A stretch of DNA of 64,000 nt from Dysosmobacter sp. GTDB lineage: Bacteria > Bacillota > Clostridia > Oscillospirales > Oscillospiraceae. A program made the position numbers and the translations under genes. Below the pieces are notes generated by a model that was not told the origin of the DNA, made no database searches, and worked only from the letters and a program-made list of their open reading frames with translations. The DNA is taken from positions 1 through 64,000 of the forward strand of contig JAPFEH010000046.1 in assembly GCA_026169195.1 (NCBI GenBank), in the 5' to 3' direction. Positions 28,069 through 37,903 of the stretch are shown here, one piece after another (the stretch's first letter is position 1; each line of letters starts with the position of its first letter).

Positions 28069-29388
28069 ATGACGGATGAGACGATTTCCAGACAGCTGCT
28101 GGAGTTTGTAGATCAAAGTCCCAGCTGCTATCACGCGGCGGCCAATGTCATGAAGGAACTGCGGCAGGCGGGATATGCCATTCTTGAGGAAAGCGCACCG
28201 TGGCAGCTGAAGCGGGGCGGCCGGTATGCCGTTATGCGGGGGGATTCCAGCCTGATCGCCTTCCGGATTCCGGAGGAAGCGTTTCGCGGCTTCATGATCG
28301 CTGCGGCGCACAGCGATGCACCCGCCTTTAAGGTGAGGGAAACGGCAGAGCTGCCGTCTGCCGGAAATTGTCTGCGGCTAAGTGTGGAACCGTATGGCGG
28401 CATGGTGATGCGTTCATGGCTGGATCGCCCCCTGTCCGTGGCGGGGCGGGTCATGGTGCGCCGGAACGGCGGAGTGGCCTGCCGGCTGGTCAATCTGGAG
28501 CGGGATCTGCTGATCATTCCCGGTGTTGCCATCCACATGGACCGGGAGGTCAACAAAGGGACTGCCCTGAAAGCCAATGTGGACCTGCCGCCCCTGTTTG
28601 CAGAGGGGACGGAACAGGGGGAGTTCCGCCGGTTGATTGCAGAGGCTGCCGGAGTGAAGGAGACGGAGCTGCTGGCTACGGACCTCTATCTGTATCCCCG
28701 AACCAAGGGAACGGTGATCGGCGCACAGGGAGCATTTATCGCCGCACCGCGGCTGGATGACCTTCAATGTGTGTTTGGCTGTCTCCGCGGCTTTTTATCG
28801 GCGAAGGAGAGCGGCAGTATTCCGGTGCTGGCGGTATTCAATCATGAAGAGGTAGGCAGCGGAACCCGTCAGGGCGCGGACTCAACCTTTTTGACGGATG
28901 TGCTGCGGCGGATCTGCATTGCTTTGCAGTGCAGTGAAGAGCAGTTCTATACAGCGGCAGCCAACAGCTTTCTGGTGTCTGCGGACAATGCCCATGCGGT
29001 CCATCCCGCCCATCCGGAATATGCGGATTCCGGAGAAGCGCCGGTGCTCAACGGCGGCGTGGTCATGAAGTACAATGCTGCGCAGCGGTATACCACAGAC
29101 GCGTTTTCGGCAGCTGTTTTTACCGGGGGTTGTCAGGAGGCCGGCGTGCCGCTTCAGCGGTACAGCAATCGGGCGGATCTGCCGGGAGGATCGACCTTGG
29201 GCAATATCAGCTCGGCGCATTTCTCGGTGCCCGGTGTGGATATCGGACTGGCACAGCTGGCGATGCACAGTGCCTATGAGGTGGCAGGCAGCCGGGATAC
29301 CGCGTATCTGATCCGTGCGATGGAGACCTATTTTTCAAAGAGCCTTCAAATTCAGGGGAATGAAGGGCGAATGATCGGAAAACAGTGA
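28069..29388 (+). CDS. M18 family aminopeptidase
   Basis: AAHSDAPAFKV, FNHEEVGSGTRQGADS, SADNAHAVHPAHPEY motifs. Confidence 0.93.
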   Translation: MTDETISRQLLEFVDQSPSCYHAAANVMKELRQAGYAILEESAPWQLKRGGRYAVMRGDSSLIAFRIPEEAFRGFMIAAAHSDAPAFKVRETAELPSAGNCLRLSVEPYGGMVMRSWLDRPLSVAGRVMVRRNGGVACRLVNLERDLLIIPGVAIHMDREVNKGTALKANVDLPPLFAEGTEQGEFRRLIAEAAGVKETELLATDLYLYPRTKGTVIGAQGAFIAAPRLDDLQCVFGCLRGFLSAKESGSIPVLAVFNHEEVGSGTRQGADSTFLTDVLRRICIALQCSEEQFYTAAANSFLVSADNAHAVHPAHPEYADSGEAPVLNGGVVMKYNAAQRYTTDAFSAAVFTGGCQEAGVPLQRYSNRADLPGGSTLGNISSAHFSVPGVDIGLAQLAMHSAYEVAGSRDTAYLIRAMETYFSKSLQIQGNEGRMIGKQ

Positions 29389-29420
29389 CAAAAAACCGGC
29401 GGTACCGCCGGTTTTTGTCA
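29389..29420 (+). terminator. Intrinsic terminator
   Basis: ACAAAAACCGGCGG-TA-CCGCCGGTTTTTGT. Confidence 0.8.
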
Positions 29421-29485
29421 TAAAAATGTTACACATTGAACATGAGCGGTGTGATATGATACCCTCAGAACGAGGAGGGGATATC

Positions 29486-30421
29486 ATGTGGGATGAAGAG
29501 CAGGAGCTCGATATGCTTCAGGAACGGATCGCCCGCCGGCGGGAAGACCGCTCCATGCTGGAACGGCTGCTGCGGCAGGAAGAGGTGCTTCGCAGGGAAA
29601 CGGAGGCGTGTGCGGGACAGCTGAAAAGTGAGGAACGGGACGTGGAAAAGCTGGAAAAACTGACCCTTTCCTCCATTCTGGCATCCCTGCGGGGCAGCAG
29701 GGATACGGATATGGAGCGGGAACTGCGGGAAGCCTCTGCGGCCCGGCTGAGGCTGCAGGAAGCCGAGAGGCAGCTTGCTGAGATTCGTGTGGAAATATTG
29801 GATGTACGGCGGCGGATCGAGGAAAGCCGCGGCTGTGAAGCGGCATATCAGGCGTTACTGGAAAAGAAGGAAAACGTGCTGCGGCAGAAGGATCCTGCGC
29901 TGGCGGAACGGTTTGTAACGATGGAGGCGCGGGAACGGGAACTGTTGAGCCGGAGCAGGGGACTGGAGGAGGCAGTCCGTGCCGGTGAGCAGGCGCTTTT
30001 TCAGCTGGAGGGCGCTTCGGGGCAGCTGGAGAATGCGGAAAGCTGTGGAACGTGGGACGTATTCGGCGGCGGACTCGTTTTTGATATGATGAAATATTCC
30101 AGTCTGGATGACGCGCAGCGGCAGATCGGTGAAGCGGCCGGCGCTTTGCGGCGTTACCGGGCGGAGCTGGAGGATGTAGCCAGAACCATGGAAATCGGAG
30201 TGATACCCGATGGATTTACACGGACAGCAGATATCTGGTTCGATAATGTTTTCTCGGATCTTGCCGTATTGGACCGGATTCGTCAGGTGCAGGATCAACT
30301 TCTGACGCTGAGGTCCGGAATCACAGGGCTCCAAAAGGAACTGAAACAAGAGCTGGAGGACACGAAAGAAGCGTTGGGCGCCTTGCGGACGGAGCGGGAG
30401 GAGCTGGTTCGAAAGGCTTGA
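29486..30421 (+). CDS. Coiled-coil protein of unknown function
   Basis: Long heptad-rich Glu/Arg/Leu helices; RBS-preceded ATG. Confidence 0.6.
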   Translation: MWDEEQELDMLQERIARRREDRSMLERLLRQEEVLRRETEACAGQLKSEERDVEKLEKLTLSSILASLRGSRDTDMERELREASAARLRLQEAERQLAEIRVEILDVRRRIEESRGCEAAYQALLEKKENVLRQKDPALAERFVTMEARERELLSRSRGLEEAVRAGEQALFQLEGASGQLENAESCGTWDVFGGGLVFDMMKYSSLDDAQRQIGEAAGALRRYRAELEDVARTMEIGVIPDGFTRTADIWFDNVFSDLAVLDRIRQVQDQLLTLRSGITGLQKELKQELEDTKEALGALRTEREELVRKA

Positions 30422-30436
30422 GGGAAAGGAGGCAGT

Positions 30437-31294
30437 ATGACAAGCTTTTGCGGAAACACCTGTGAGGATTGCAGCTGGAGAAATGAGCTTCGCTGCGCGG
30501 GCTGTGACGCCGGAACGGGGCGGTTTTCCGGCAGCTGTGCGATTGCGGATTGCTGCAGGGAAAAGGGACATTCAGCCTGCGGGACCTGCACCAGACAATC
30601 TGTCTGCGGATTGTATAAAAGCGCCCGGCAAATGCCGGAAACACGGCAGGCACAGATGAAAGCGCGGCAGGCGCGGCAGCAATGGCTGCAGGAGCAGTCA
30701 CCGGTACTGGGCAGATGGCTGGGAATGTTATTCTGGACAGCGATCGTCAGCCAGATCGCCGGAGTGATGACCAATGAAAATCTGGTGGAGCGGATACCGG
30801 GGCTGCGGCTGCCGGGGCTGCTGTTCGCGTTTGCGTGCGGTATGGCGTATGCCTTGATTTTGTGGAGGCTTCGGGGAATCGAGGCCCGTTATGGCAAGGC
30901 GGCTCTGGTGGGCGCTGTTTCGGAAGTGCTTTCTGTCTCCGCGCTCCTGATTGCGCAGGACAGAAGTTCCGGACTGGTGCTGGCGATTACTGCCCTGACC
31001 TTGGCAGGCAGCGTGTATGGATGCTATCAGGAGTTTTTGGCGCACGGAGAGGTGCTGACAGGATTGGATGACACGCTGGCGGAAAACTGGAGAAAGCTGT
31101 GGAAGTGGGGGATCGGACTGTCGCTGGGAGCGCTTGGCTGCATATTTCTGGTGCTGCTCAGCGCCGTTCTGGGGGTGCTGGCGACACTGGCCGTTGCCAT
31201 TGGACTGGTGATTGCGGGGATTTTGAGACTGGTGTATCTCTGGCGAACGGCAAAGCGGTTCCAAAATTTTTCAATGGAGTTGCAGGAGGCATAA
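30437..31294 (+). CDS. DUF3795-like Cys-rich N-terminus fused to membrane domain
   Basis: CGNTCEDCSWRNELRCAGCDAG...CREKGHSACGTCTRQSVC then several TM helices. Confidence 0.6.
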   Translation: MTSFCGNTCEDCSWRNELRCAGCDAGTGRFSGSCAIADCCREKGHSACGTCTRQSVCGLYKSARQMPETRQAQMKARQARQQWLQEQSPVLGRWLGMLFWTAIVSQIAGVMTNENLVERIPGLRLPGLLFAFACGMAYALILWRLRGIEARYGKAALVGAVSEVLSVSALLIAQDRSSGLVLAITALTLAGSVYGCYQEFLAHGEVLTGLDDTLAENWRKLWKWGIGLSLGALGCIFLVLLSAVLGVLATLAVAIGLVIAGILRLVYLWRTAKRFQNFSMELQEA

Positions 31295-31765
31295 ATGAGA
31301 CTTTATTTTAAGCAGCGCTTTTTCAGCTGGTTTGACAGCTATGATATCTACGATCAGGAAGGGAATGTGGTTTATACTGTGGAGGGGCAGCTTGCATGGG
31401 GACACTGCCTGCACATTCTGAATGCGCGGGGAGACCATGTAGGCACGGTGAAGGAACGGGTGCTGACCTTTCTGCCCAAGTTTGAGATGTATCTGGGAGA
31501 ACAGTATGCAGGCTGCATCCAGAAGGAGTTTACGTTTTTCACGCCCCGTTTTGCGGTTGACTGCAATGGCTGGCAGGTGCAGGGCAGCTTTCTGGAATGG
31601 GATTATCAGGTGACGGAGCCGTGCGGCGCACTGGTGGCGCGCATTACAAAAGAGGTGTTCAATTGGACGGATACATATGTTCTTGACATCGCAAATCCAT
31701 TGGATGCGTTGGCGGTTCTGATGCTGGTGCTGGCCATCGACGCGGAGAAATGCTCCAGAGACTGA
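31295..31765 (+). CDS. LURP-one-related (tubby-like) family protein
   Basis: FSWFDSYDIYDQEGNVVYTVEGQLAWGHCLHI...WTDTYVLDI. Confidence 0.75.
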   Translation: MRLYFKQRFFSWFDSYDIYDQEGNVVYTVEGQLAWGHCLHILNARGDHVGTVKERVLTFLPKFEMYLGEQYAGCIQKEFTFFTPRFAVDCNGWQVQGSFLEWDYQVTEPCGALVARITKEVFNWTDTYVLDIANPLDALAVLMLVLAIDAEKCSRD

Positions 31766-31808
31766 GCGGGCCGCAGGACCCTTCGGCTCGCAAGAACGAT
31801 GCTGCATG

Positions 31809-31853
31809 AACCCCCGGAAAACAAGGCGTGATCCGCCTTGTTTTCCGGGGGTT
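31809..31853. terminator. Bidirectional hairpin terminator with 20-bp perfect stem
   Basis: AACCCCCGGAAAACAAGGCG-N5-CGCCTTGTTTTCCGGGGGTT between convergent genes. Confidence 0.9.
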
Positions 31854-31897
31854 CCACTTTGTATGCAGCTTGCCGGTTCTCTGGATACCCTGTGCGC

Positions 31898-33274
31898 TCA
31901 ATGTCTCCGGCGTCCGCGGTAATTGCTGCTGCGTCCCCGGTAGGAGCTGCGTCCATACCGGCTGCGGCGGCGTCTGAACAACAGCTTCCATAGGACCAGC
32001 ACAGCGATCAGCACCAGAAGCACAATGCCGGCCACGCGAACCGCGGTTCCGGAAAAGAAATCCTTGACATTCTGCCAGAAGGTCAAAAGACGGCTGGCTT
32101 CCACATCAAAGCTGGCAAGAAGATCCACGGAGGCATAGGTGACGCCATCATAGCTTAAAGTCATGGTTCCCAGCTTTTCCCCCTCCTTCACCGGCGCTTC
32201 CACCGGCTCCTGCAGGGAAAGATTCCGCTGCAGGTCCTCTGGCTCCAGAACTTTGGGCAGGAGGACCTCCAGATCCTGCGCGGGATGAACGGTTACATGA
32301 TCCATTTTGGACAGAGACACGGGGACTTCCTGAATGATCTCCTGTTCGGATACAATGGTTTTATAGGCGAAGTTTTTGAAGCCGTAATCAAACATCCGGG
32401 AGGTTTCGGAAAAACTCCGGATATTTCCCACGCCGTTTTCCTCCACCCGGTCTGCCCCCAGAATGACGCTGATAAAGTGGAGGCTGCCCTGCACAGCGGA
32501 AGAGACCAGACAGTGTCCTGCCGCATCGGTGGAGCCGGTTTTGATGCCCTGCGCACGGGTGTCACGGTAACCGACAACCCGCCATGTGGAGAGCAGGTGA
32601 TTGGTGGTCCAGAGGTTCCGCTCCTCGCTGAGATTGGTGGCGGGGATCACAATGTTGGCGGTGTTGCAGATGGTCATAAACGCGGGGTGCTCCATAGCGG
32701 CGCGGGTGATGAGGTACATGTCCCATGCGGAGGTATAGTGCTGGGGGTCATGCAGCCCGTTGGGATTGACGAAATGGGTGTTTTCGCAGCCCAGCTCCGC
32801 GGCTTTGGCATTCATCTTCTCCACGAAGGCGGGGACGGAGCCGGCGACCGCTTCCGCCAGAATGTCACAGGCCTCGTTGGCGGAGACCACCATCATGCAG
32901 TAAAGCAGATGCTTCACCGACATGGTTTCCCCGACTTTGATGCCGGCGGAACTGCCGTCAGCGGCAAGGCCTTCCAGTGCGGTGGCGCTGGCGGTCAGCA
33001 TCTGGTCCATGGACAGCTTGCCTGCGTCAATGGCCTCCAGTGCCAGCAGGGCGGTCATGATTTTGGTAAGACTGGCAGGATAAAGCTCTTCATGCTCGTT
33101 TTTGGCATACACGATACCGCCGGTATTGGCGTCCACCAGCAAGGCGGCTTTGGCAAGAATGTCGGGGTCATCCGGAAGCTGAGGCGCCGGTTCCTCTGCG
33201 GCATAGGCGGCCGGAAACAGGCAGAGGCTCAGGATCAGAGCCAAAAAAAGAGCAAAAAAGCGTTTTGTTTTCAT
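31898..33274 (-). CDS. D-alanyl-D-alanine carboxypeptidase (S11, DacF-like)
   Basis: Signal peptide, SLTK, SAN, KTGST motifs, C-terminal TM and Arg-rich tail. Confidence 0.92.
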   Translation of the reverse strand: MKTKRFFALFLALILSLCLFPAAYAAEEPAPQLPDDPDILAKAALLVDANTGGIVYAKNEHEELYPASLTKIMTALLALEAIDAGKLSMDQMLTASATALEGLAADGSSAGIKVGETMSVKHLLYCMMVVSANEACDILAEAVAGSVPAFVEKMNAKAAELGCENTHFVNPNGLHDPQHYTSAWDMYLITRAAMEHPAFMTICNTANIVIPATNLSEERNLWTTNHLLSTWRVVGYRDTRAQGIKTGSTDAAGHCLVSSAVQGSLHFISVILGADRVEENGVGNIRSFSETSRMFDYGFKNFAYKTIVSEQEIIQEVPVSLSKMDHVTVHPAQDLEVLLPKVLEPEDLQRNLSLQEPVEAPVKEGEKLGTMTLSYDGVTYASVDLLASFDVEASRLLTFWQNVKDFFSGTAVRVAGIVLLVLIAVLVLWKLLFRRRRSRYGRSSYRGRSSNYRGRRRH

Positions 33275-33391
33275 ATCTATCTCCTGAGAAATATGTTATA
33301 ATCGGTATCAGAAACGTTCCGCGGCCGGACAGGCGGCGGAAATCGGCTGGATCCGACATCAGTATAACAAAAAAAAGGCGGGAGTTCAACA

Positions 33392-33772
33392 ATGGCACCT
33401 GAAAAAATCACAAAAGCTGAATGGCTTCTGCTGGGATTGACGGCGGTTTTTCTAAGCGGTTTGCTGGTGGTTTCCTCCCGTGACCGGTCGGGGACGGCTG
33501 TTTCGGTGGAGACGGAACGGACTGTGGCGCAGGAGGAATTCCTGCCGGATCTGTCTCCGCTGGACTTGAATACCGCCACGGCGCCGGAACTGGCGGAGCT
33601 TCCGGGAATCGGAGAGGAGCTGGCCCGCCGCATTGTGGCATATCGGGAAGAAAACGGCCCCTTTGCGGCTGTGGAGGAATTGCTGGAGATCTCCGGGATC
33701 GGACAGGGAAAGCTGGATGGACTGACGGACCGGGTGATCGCGGGCACTGCGGAAAAAGAGAGGACAGCATGA
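33392..33772 (+). CDS. ComEA-like helix-hairpin-helix protein
   Basis: TM anchor; LDLNTATAPELAELPGIGEELARRIVAYREENGPF HhH repeat. Confidence 0.85.
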   Translation: MAPEKITKAEWLLLGLTAVFLSGLLVVSSRDRSGTAVSVETERTVAQEEFLPDLSPLDLNTATAPELAELPGIGEELARRIVAYREENGPFAAVEELLEISGIGQGKLDGLTDRVIAGTAEKERTA

Positions 33773-34446
33773 AAATTCTAGTAGTTGATGATGAAAAGAC
33801 GCTGGTCAAAGGCATGAAATTCAATCTGGAGAATGAGGGATATCAGGTGGAGTGCGCTTATGATGGCGCCGCTGCCGTGGAGCTGGCCCGCAATGAGAAA
33901 TTTGATCTGCTGATTCTGGATGTGATGATGCCGGAGCTGGATGGGCTGGAGGCCTGTATGCGGATTCGGGAATTCTCCAATGTGCCCATTATCATGCTGA
34001 CGGCGAAAAGTGAAGATGCTGATAAACTGATGGGATTTGAGTGCGGCGCAGATGACTACCTCACCAAGCCCTTTAATATTTTAGAGCTGAAAGCCAGAGT
34101 CCGTGCGCTGCTGCGGCGGGCGGCAGGGGTCCACCGGGTTCAGGGCAGCGTGCTGACGGTGGGAGATCTCTCCTTGAATACGGAGGAGCGGGTCGCGGTT
34201 CGGGATGGAAAGACCGTGGACCTCACGGCCAAGGAATATGACCTCATTGAATTGTTGATGCGCAACCCCCGGCGGGTGTACAGCCGTGAAAATTTGATGA
34301 ATGTGGTGTGGGGCTACACCTATGCGGGAGATTACCGGACAGTGGATGTGCATATCCGCCGGCTGCGGGAAAAGCTGGAGCGTGCTCCGGCAGAGCCGGA
34401 GCACATCATGACCAAGTGGGGAGTGGGGTACTATTTCAAAGGGTAG
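33769..34446 (+). CDS. OmpR-family response regulator
   Basis: Receiver (LLILDVMMPELDG) plus winged-helix (RRLREKLE...TKWGVGYYF). Confidence 0.95.
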   Translation: MKILVVDDEKTLVKGMKFNLENEGYQVECAYDGAAAVELARNEKFDLLILDVMMPELDGLEACMRIREFSNVPIIMLTAKSEDADKLMGFECGADDYLTKPFNILELKARVRALLRRAAGVHRVQGSVLTVGDLSLNTEERVAVRDGKTVDLTAKEYDLIELLMRNPRRVYSRENLMNVVWGYTYAGDYRTVDVHIRRLREKLERAPAEPEHIMTKWGVGYYFKG

Positions 34447-34453
34447 GAAACGG

Positions 34454-35857
34454 GTGTGGAACAGTCTGCGGGTCAAATTCGGGCTGAGCTACCTTTCCAT
34501 CATCGCGGCTGTGCTGGTGCTGCTCAATACCTATCCGCTGGTCGTTTCAGAGGATATGGTGTTTCGTTCCAAAGTGACCACCATGCAAAACAGCGTTTCC
34601 GTCATGGTCTATTCGCTATCCGGCTTGGATGAGCTGAATGAGGAAAATGTGGCAGCGGCGATGGCGGTGGTGGAGGAAACGGGACTTTCCAGAATTCTGG
34701 TAACGGACAGTGATGGGAAAGCCCTTTATGATACCCGGGAAACCGGCAGCGCGGTGGGGAATTATGTGCTTTATTCGGAGATCGTACAGGCATTGCGGGG
34801 CAGTGACGCCGCATCCTGCGTCTATCGGAACGGAGCGTTCCGCAGTCGGGCTTCCTCACCGGTGCTGTATCAAAACCAGATCATTGGGGCGGTGTATGCC
34901 TATGAATATGATGTGGAGCAGGCGGCCCTGCTGGAAGGGCTTCAATCAAATCTCAAGCGCATTTCCCTGGTGGTGGGGGCAGGGGCGCTGCTGCTGAGCC
35001 TGCTGCTGTCCATGGCGCTGACAGAAAAAATCAGCCGGCTGATGACAGCCATTCGTCAGGTGCGGGAAGGGGCTTACGGACATCGAGCGCAGATCAGGGG
35101 CGGCGATGAGATCGCCCAGATCGGCGATGCGTTCAACAGCTTGGCAGACCGGCTTCAGACCACCGAGGATGCCAGACGCCGCTTTGTGTCAGATGCGTCT
35201 CACGAATTGAAAACGCCGTTGGCGGCGATCCGGCTGCTCTCGGACTCCATTTTGCAGACGGAGAATATGGATCAGGAGACCACCCGGGAGTTCGTCACCG
35301 ATATCGGCAGGGAGGCGGAGCGGCTCAGCCGCATTACGGAGGATCTGCTGCAGCTGACGAAGCTGGACAGCGGGATCATTCCGCCTGCCGCGGTGGTGGA
35401 TGTGCTGCCGGTGCTGGAGCAGGTCATGCGGATGATGAGCCTGATGGCGCAGGAAAACGGGGTGGAACTGACCTTTTCCGCACAGGACGGGTGTCGGGTG
35501 AAAGCGACCCGGGACGAGGTCTATCAGGTTATCTCCAATTTGACGGACAACGCATTGAAATATTCTGCGGGAGGACCGGTACAGATCTCGCTGCGAAAGC
35601 TGCACGGACAGGTGGCCCTGTCTGTGGCGGACCGGGGGCCGGGGATTCCGGAGGCAGATCTGCCCCGGATCTTTGAGCGGTTTTATCGGGTGGAAAAAGC
35701 CCGTTCCCGGGCAGCTGGCGGGACCGGTCTGGGATTATCCATCGTCAGTGACATGGTACGGCGTCGGGGAGGGACGGTGGAAGCATCCAACCGTTCCGGC
35801 GGCGGCGCGGTATTCACGGTTCGGTGGCCTGCGGCAGAAGGAGGGGAGGAACTGTGA
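34454..35857 (+). CDS. Sensor histidine kinase (HAMP, HisKA, HATPase_c)
   Basis: SDASHELKTPLAAIRLLSDS H-box; GGTGLGLSIV G-box. Confidence 0.95.
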   Translation: MWNSLRVKFGLSYLSIIAAVLVLLNTYPLVVSEDMVFRSKVTTMQNSVSVMVYSLSGLDELNEENVAAAMAVVEETGLSRILVTDSDGKALYDTRETGSAVGNYVLYSEIVQALRGSDAASCVYRNGAFRSRASSPVLYQNQIIGAVYAYEYDVEQAALLEGLQSNLKRISLVVGAGALLLSLLLSMALTEKISRLMTAIRQVREGAYGHRAQIRGGDEIAQIGDAFNSLADRLQTTEDARRRFVSDASHELKTPLAAIRLLSDSILQTENMDQETTREFVTDIGREAERLSRITEDLLQLTKLDSGIIPPAAVVDVLPVLEQVMRMMSLMAQENGVELTFSAQDGCRVKATRDEVYQVISNLTDNALKYSAGGPVQISLRKLHGQVALSVADRGPGIPEADLPRIFERFYRVEKARSRAAGGTGLGLSIVSDMVRRRGGTVEASNRSGGGAVFTVRWPAAEGGEEL

Positions 35858-36765
35858 AAAGGGGAGTGTCATTGCTGCTGGTTCTGTGTCTGGTATTGGC
35901 ATGCGGATACGTTTTGTACGGAACCGGAGAAGAACCGGCGCGAGAGGAAAGTCACGCTGTCTACTTTTTGGAGCGGAATCTGGATTCCGTTCCGGGCGGC
36001 GGCGCTTTACGGGCAGAAAATGTGTGTCTGCAGGATATAGAGACGGCGGACACACAGACGCTGGCATCCATGCTGATCCGGAGATTGCTGGCTGGCCCGC
36101 AGGACGAGACACTGGAAAATGCCGTACCGGCGGGTACGATGCTGCTGTCCCTGCAGCTGGAGGGAACCAGAGCGCTGGTGGACCTCTCTTCCTCTTATGG
36201 GACATTGTCCGGCGTAGCGCTGACGCTGGCGGATCAAGCCATTGCACTGACGTTGACACAGCTGCCCGAGATCCTGTCGGTCAAGATCACGGTTCGGGGC
36301 AGGGAACTCGCTTACCGGGATAAACAGGTTTTTACGGGGCGGGAAGTGCGGCTGGCGCCGGAGGGCGATGTGATCGGTACGGTGGATGCAACGCTGTATT
36401 TTCTGGATGAAACCGGTGCGCTGCGGCCAGAGGAGCGGGTTTTGGAGCTGTATGATGGAGACACGCACGTCAGCGCTGTGGCGCGGGCTGTGGAAAGCGG
36501 CCCGCTGGATCAGGCGCTGCTCCCTGTTTTTCCAGAGAACTTTCGTCCGAAATCCGTATGGCTGGAGGAAAACGTGTGCTATGTGAACCTGTCTACGGTG
36601 CTGCTGGAAACGGTTCCGGATGATGAGGGGCTGTCCACAGCGCTGCGGGCACTGGCGCAGGCACTGTGCTCGCTGGAAAGCGTGGAGGAAACCCGCTATC
36701 TGGTGGACGGAGAATTTGCGGACAATTATGGTTCCGTTTCCGTAGCGCGGCCTTATACGAAATAA
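35854..36765 (+). CDS. Double GerMN-domain protein (GTG start), possible lipoprotein
   Basis: Two GerMN-like repeats (VYFLERNL..., LYFLDETGAL...); hydrophobic N-terminus with Cys; 4-nt overlap with kinase. Confidence 0.85.
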   Translation: MKRGVSLLLVLCLVLACGYVLYGTGEEPAREESHAVYFLERNLDSVPGGGALRAENVCLQDIETADTQTLASMLIRRLLAGPQDETLENAVPAGTMLLSLQLEGTRALVDLSSSYGTLSGVALTLADQAIALTLTQLPEILSVKITVRGRELAYRDKQVFTGREVRLAPEGDVIGTVDATLYFLDETGALRPEERVLELYDGDTHVSAVARAVESGPLDQALLPVFPENFRPKSVWLEENVCYVNLSTVLLETVPDDEGLSTALRALAQALCSLESVEETRYLVDGEFADNYGSVSVARPYTK

Positions 36766-36770
36766 CAGAA

Positions 36771-36805
36771 AACCGGACGGTGGCTGCGGAAGCCGCCGTC
36801 CGGTT
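36771..36805. terminator. Bidirectional hairpin terminator
   Basis: AACCGGACGGTGGCT...AGCCGCCGTCCGGTT. Confidence 0.75.
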
Positions 36806-37328
36806 ATTTTGCGCCGAAAAACAGGCGCACTGCCAGAGCAGAAGCCACAAACCCCATGCAATCAGCAGCCAGCGCGGCAGGAACCGTATGGCGCGTCCGG
36901 TGAATACCGGCAGCGCCGAAATAAACGGCGATGGTATAAAAAGTGGTCTCTGTGCTGCCCAGCATCACGGCGGCGACCCGCCCTTCATAGCTGTCCGGCC
37001 CGCAGGAAGACAGCAGATCGCTGGCGACGGCCAGCGCACCGCTGCCGGAGACGGGGCGAATCAGCATTAGCGGCGCTGTCTCCGGCGGAATTCCCAGAAA
37101 TTCAAGTAACGGGGTGCATAACCCGGAGAGCCATTCCATCGCGCCGGAAGCCCGAAGCATCCCGACGGCCGTCAGCAGCCCGACCAGAGCGGGGATGATG
37201 CGGAGGAGCACACGCAGACCTTCTTCGGCTCCATGGGTCAGGGTGGTATACACATCCACGCGCTTTTCAAGGCCGTATAACGCAACGGCGGAGAGCAGCA
37301 GGGGGATCAGCAGGGAACTGAAGTTCAT
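36804..37328 (-). CDS. spmB: Spore maturation protein B
   Basis: IPALVGLLTAVGMLRASGAM, STETTFYTIAVYFGAAGI. Confidence 0.93.
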   Translation of the reverse strand: MNFSSLLIPLLLSAVALYGLEKRVDVYTTLTHGAEEGLRVLLRIIPALVGLLTAVGMLRASGAMEWLSGLCTPLLEFLGIPPETAPLMLIRPVSGSGALAVASDLLSSCGPDSYEGRVAAVMLGSTETTFYTIAVYFGAAGIHRTRHTVPAALAADCMGFVASALAVRLFFGAK

Positions 37329-37903
37329 GTCCCGCGCCCTCCCCAATGAGCCAGCAGCTTGGCTGTCAGGATTCCGGCAGTTACAGACAATGCGGAAGAA
37401 AACCAGACTGCGGGCAGGATATCAAAAGGAGTCTGACAGCCTGCTGCGGCTCGCACAGAGGCAATGGTGGAGGGCAGCAGCTGGATGGAGGCGGTATTCA
37501 ACACCACAAGGAGGCAAAGCTCATTGCTGGCGGTGCCGCCGCATCCTGCGGCCATTCTTCGCGCGGCGCGGATGCCAAGAGGCGTGGCTGCGTTGCCAAG
37601 CCCCAGCAAATTGGCAGAGACGTTGGCAGAGACGGCGGCGAGGGTTTCCTGATCCTGACTGGCCTCTGGCAGCAGGCGCCGCAGCAGCGGGCGGAAGAGG
37701 CGTGCCAGAGCGCGGGAGAGGCCGCAGGTATTCATAACCTCCATAACACCGCTCCAAAGGCACAGCATTCCGGCCATGGAAAAGCTCAGTTCTATGGCGG
37801 ACTGCGCACCGGTCATGGCGGCATTTGCCACTTGATCCAGCGTTCCGGAGAAAAGACCGAATGCCAGAGACAAAACCACCATTCCGGTCCAGATCCAAGC
37901 CAT
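37325..37903 (-). CDS. spmA: Spore maturation protein A
   Basis: MCLWSGVMEVMNTCGLS, NVSANLLGLGNAATPLGI. Confidence 0.93.
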   Translation of the reverse strand: MAWIWTGMVVLSLAFGLFSGTLDQVANAAMTGAQSAIELSFSMAGMLCLWSGVMEVMNTCGLSRALARLFRPLLRRLLPEASQDQETLAAVSANVSANLLGLGNAATPLGIRAARRMAAGCGGTASNELCLLVVLNTASIQLLPSTIASVRAAAGCQTPFDILPAVWFSSALSVTAGILTAKLLAHWGGRGT

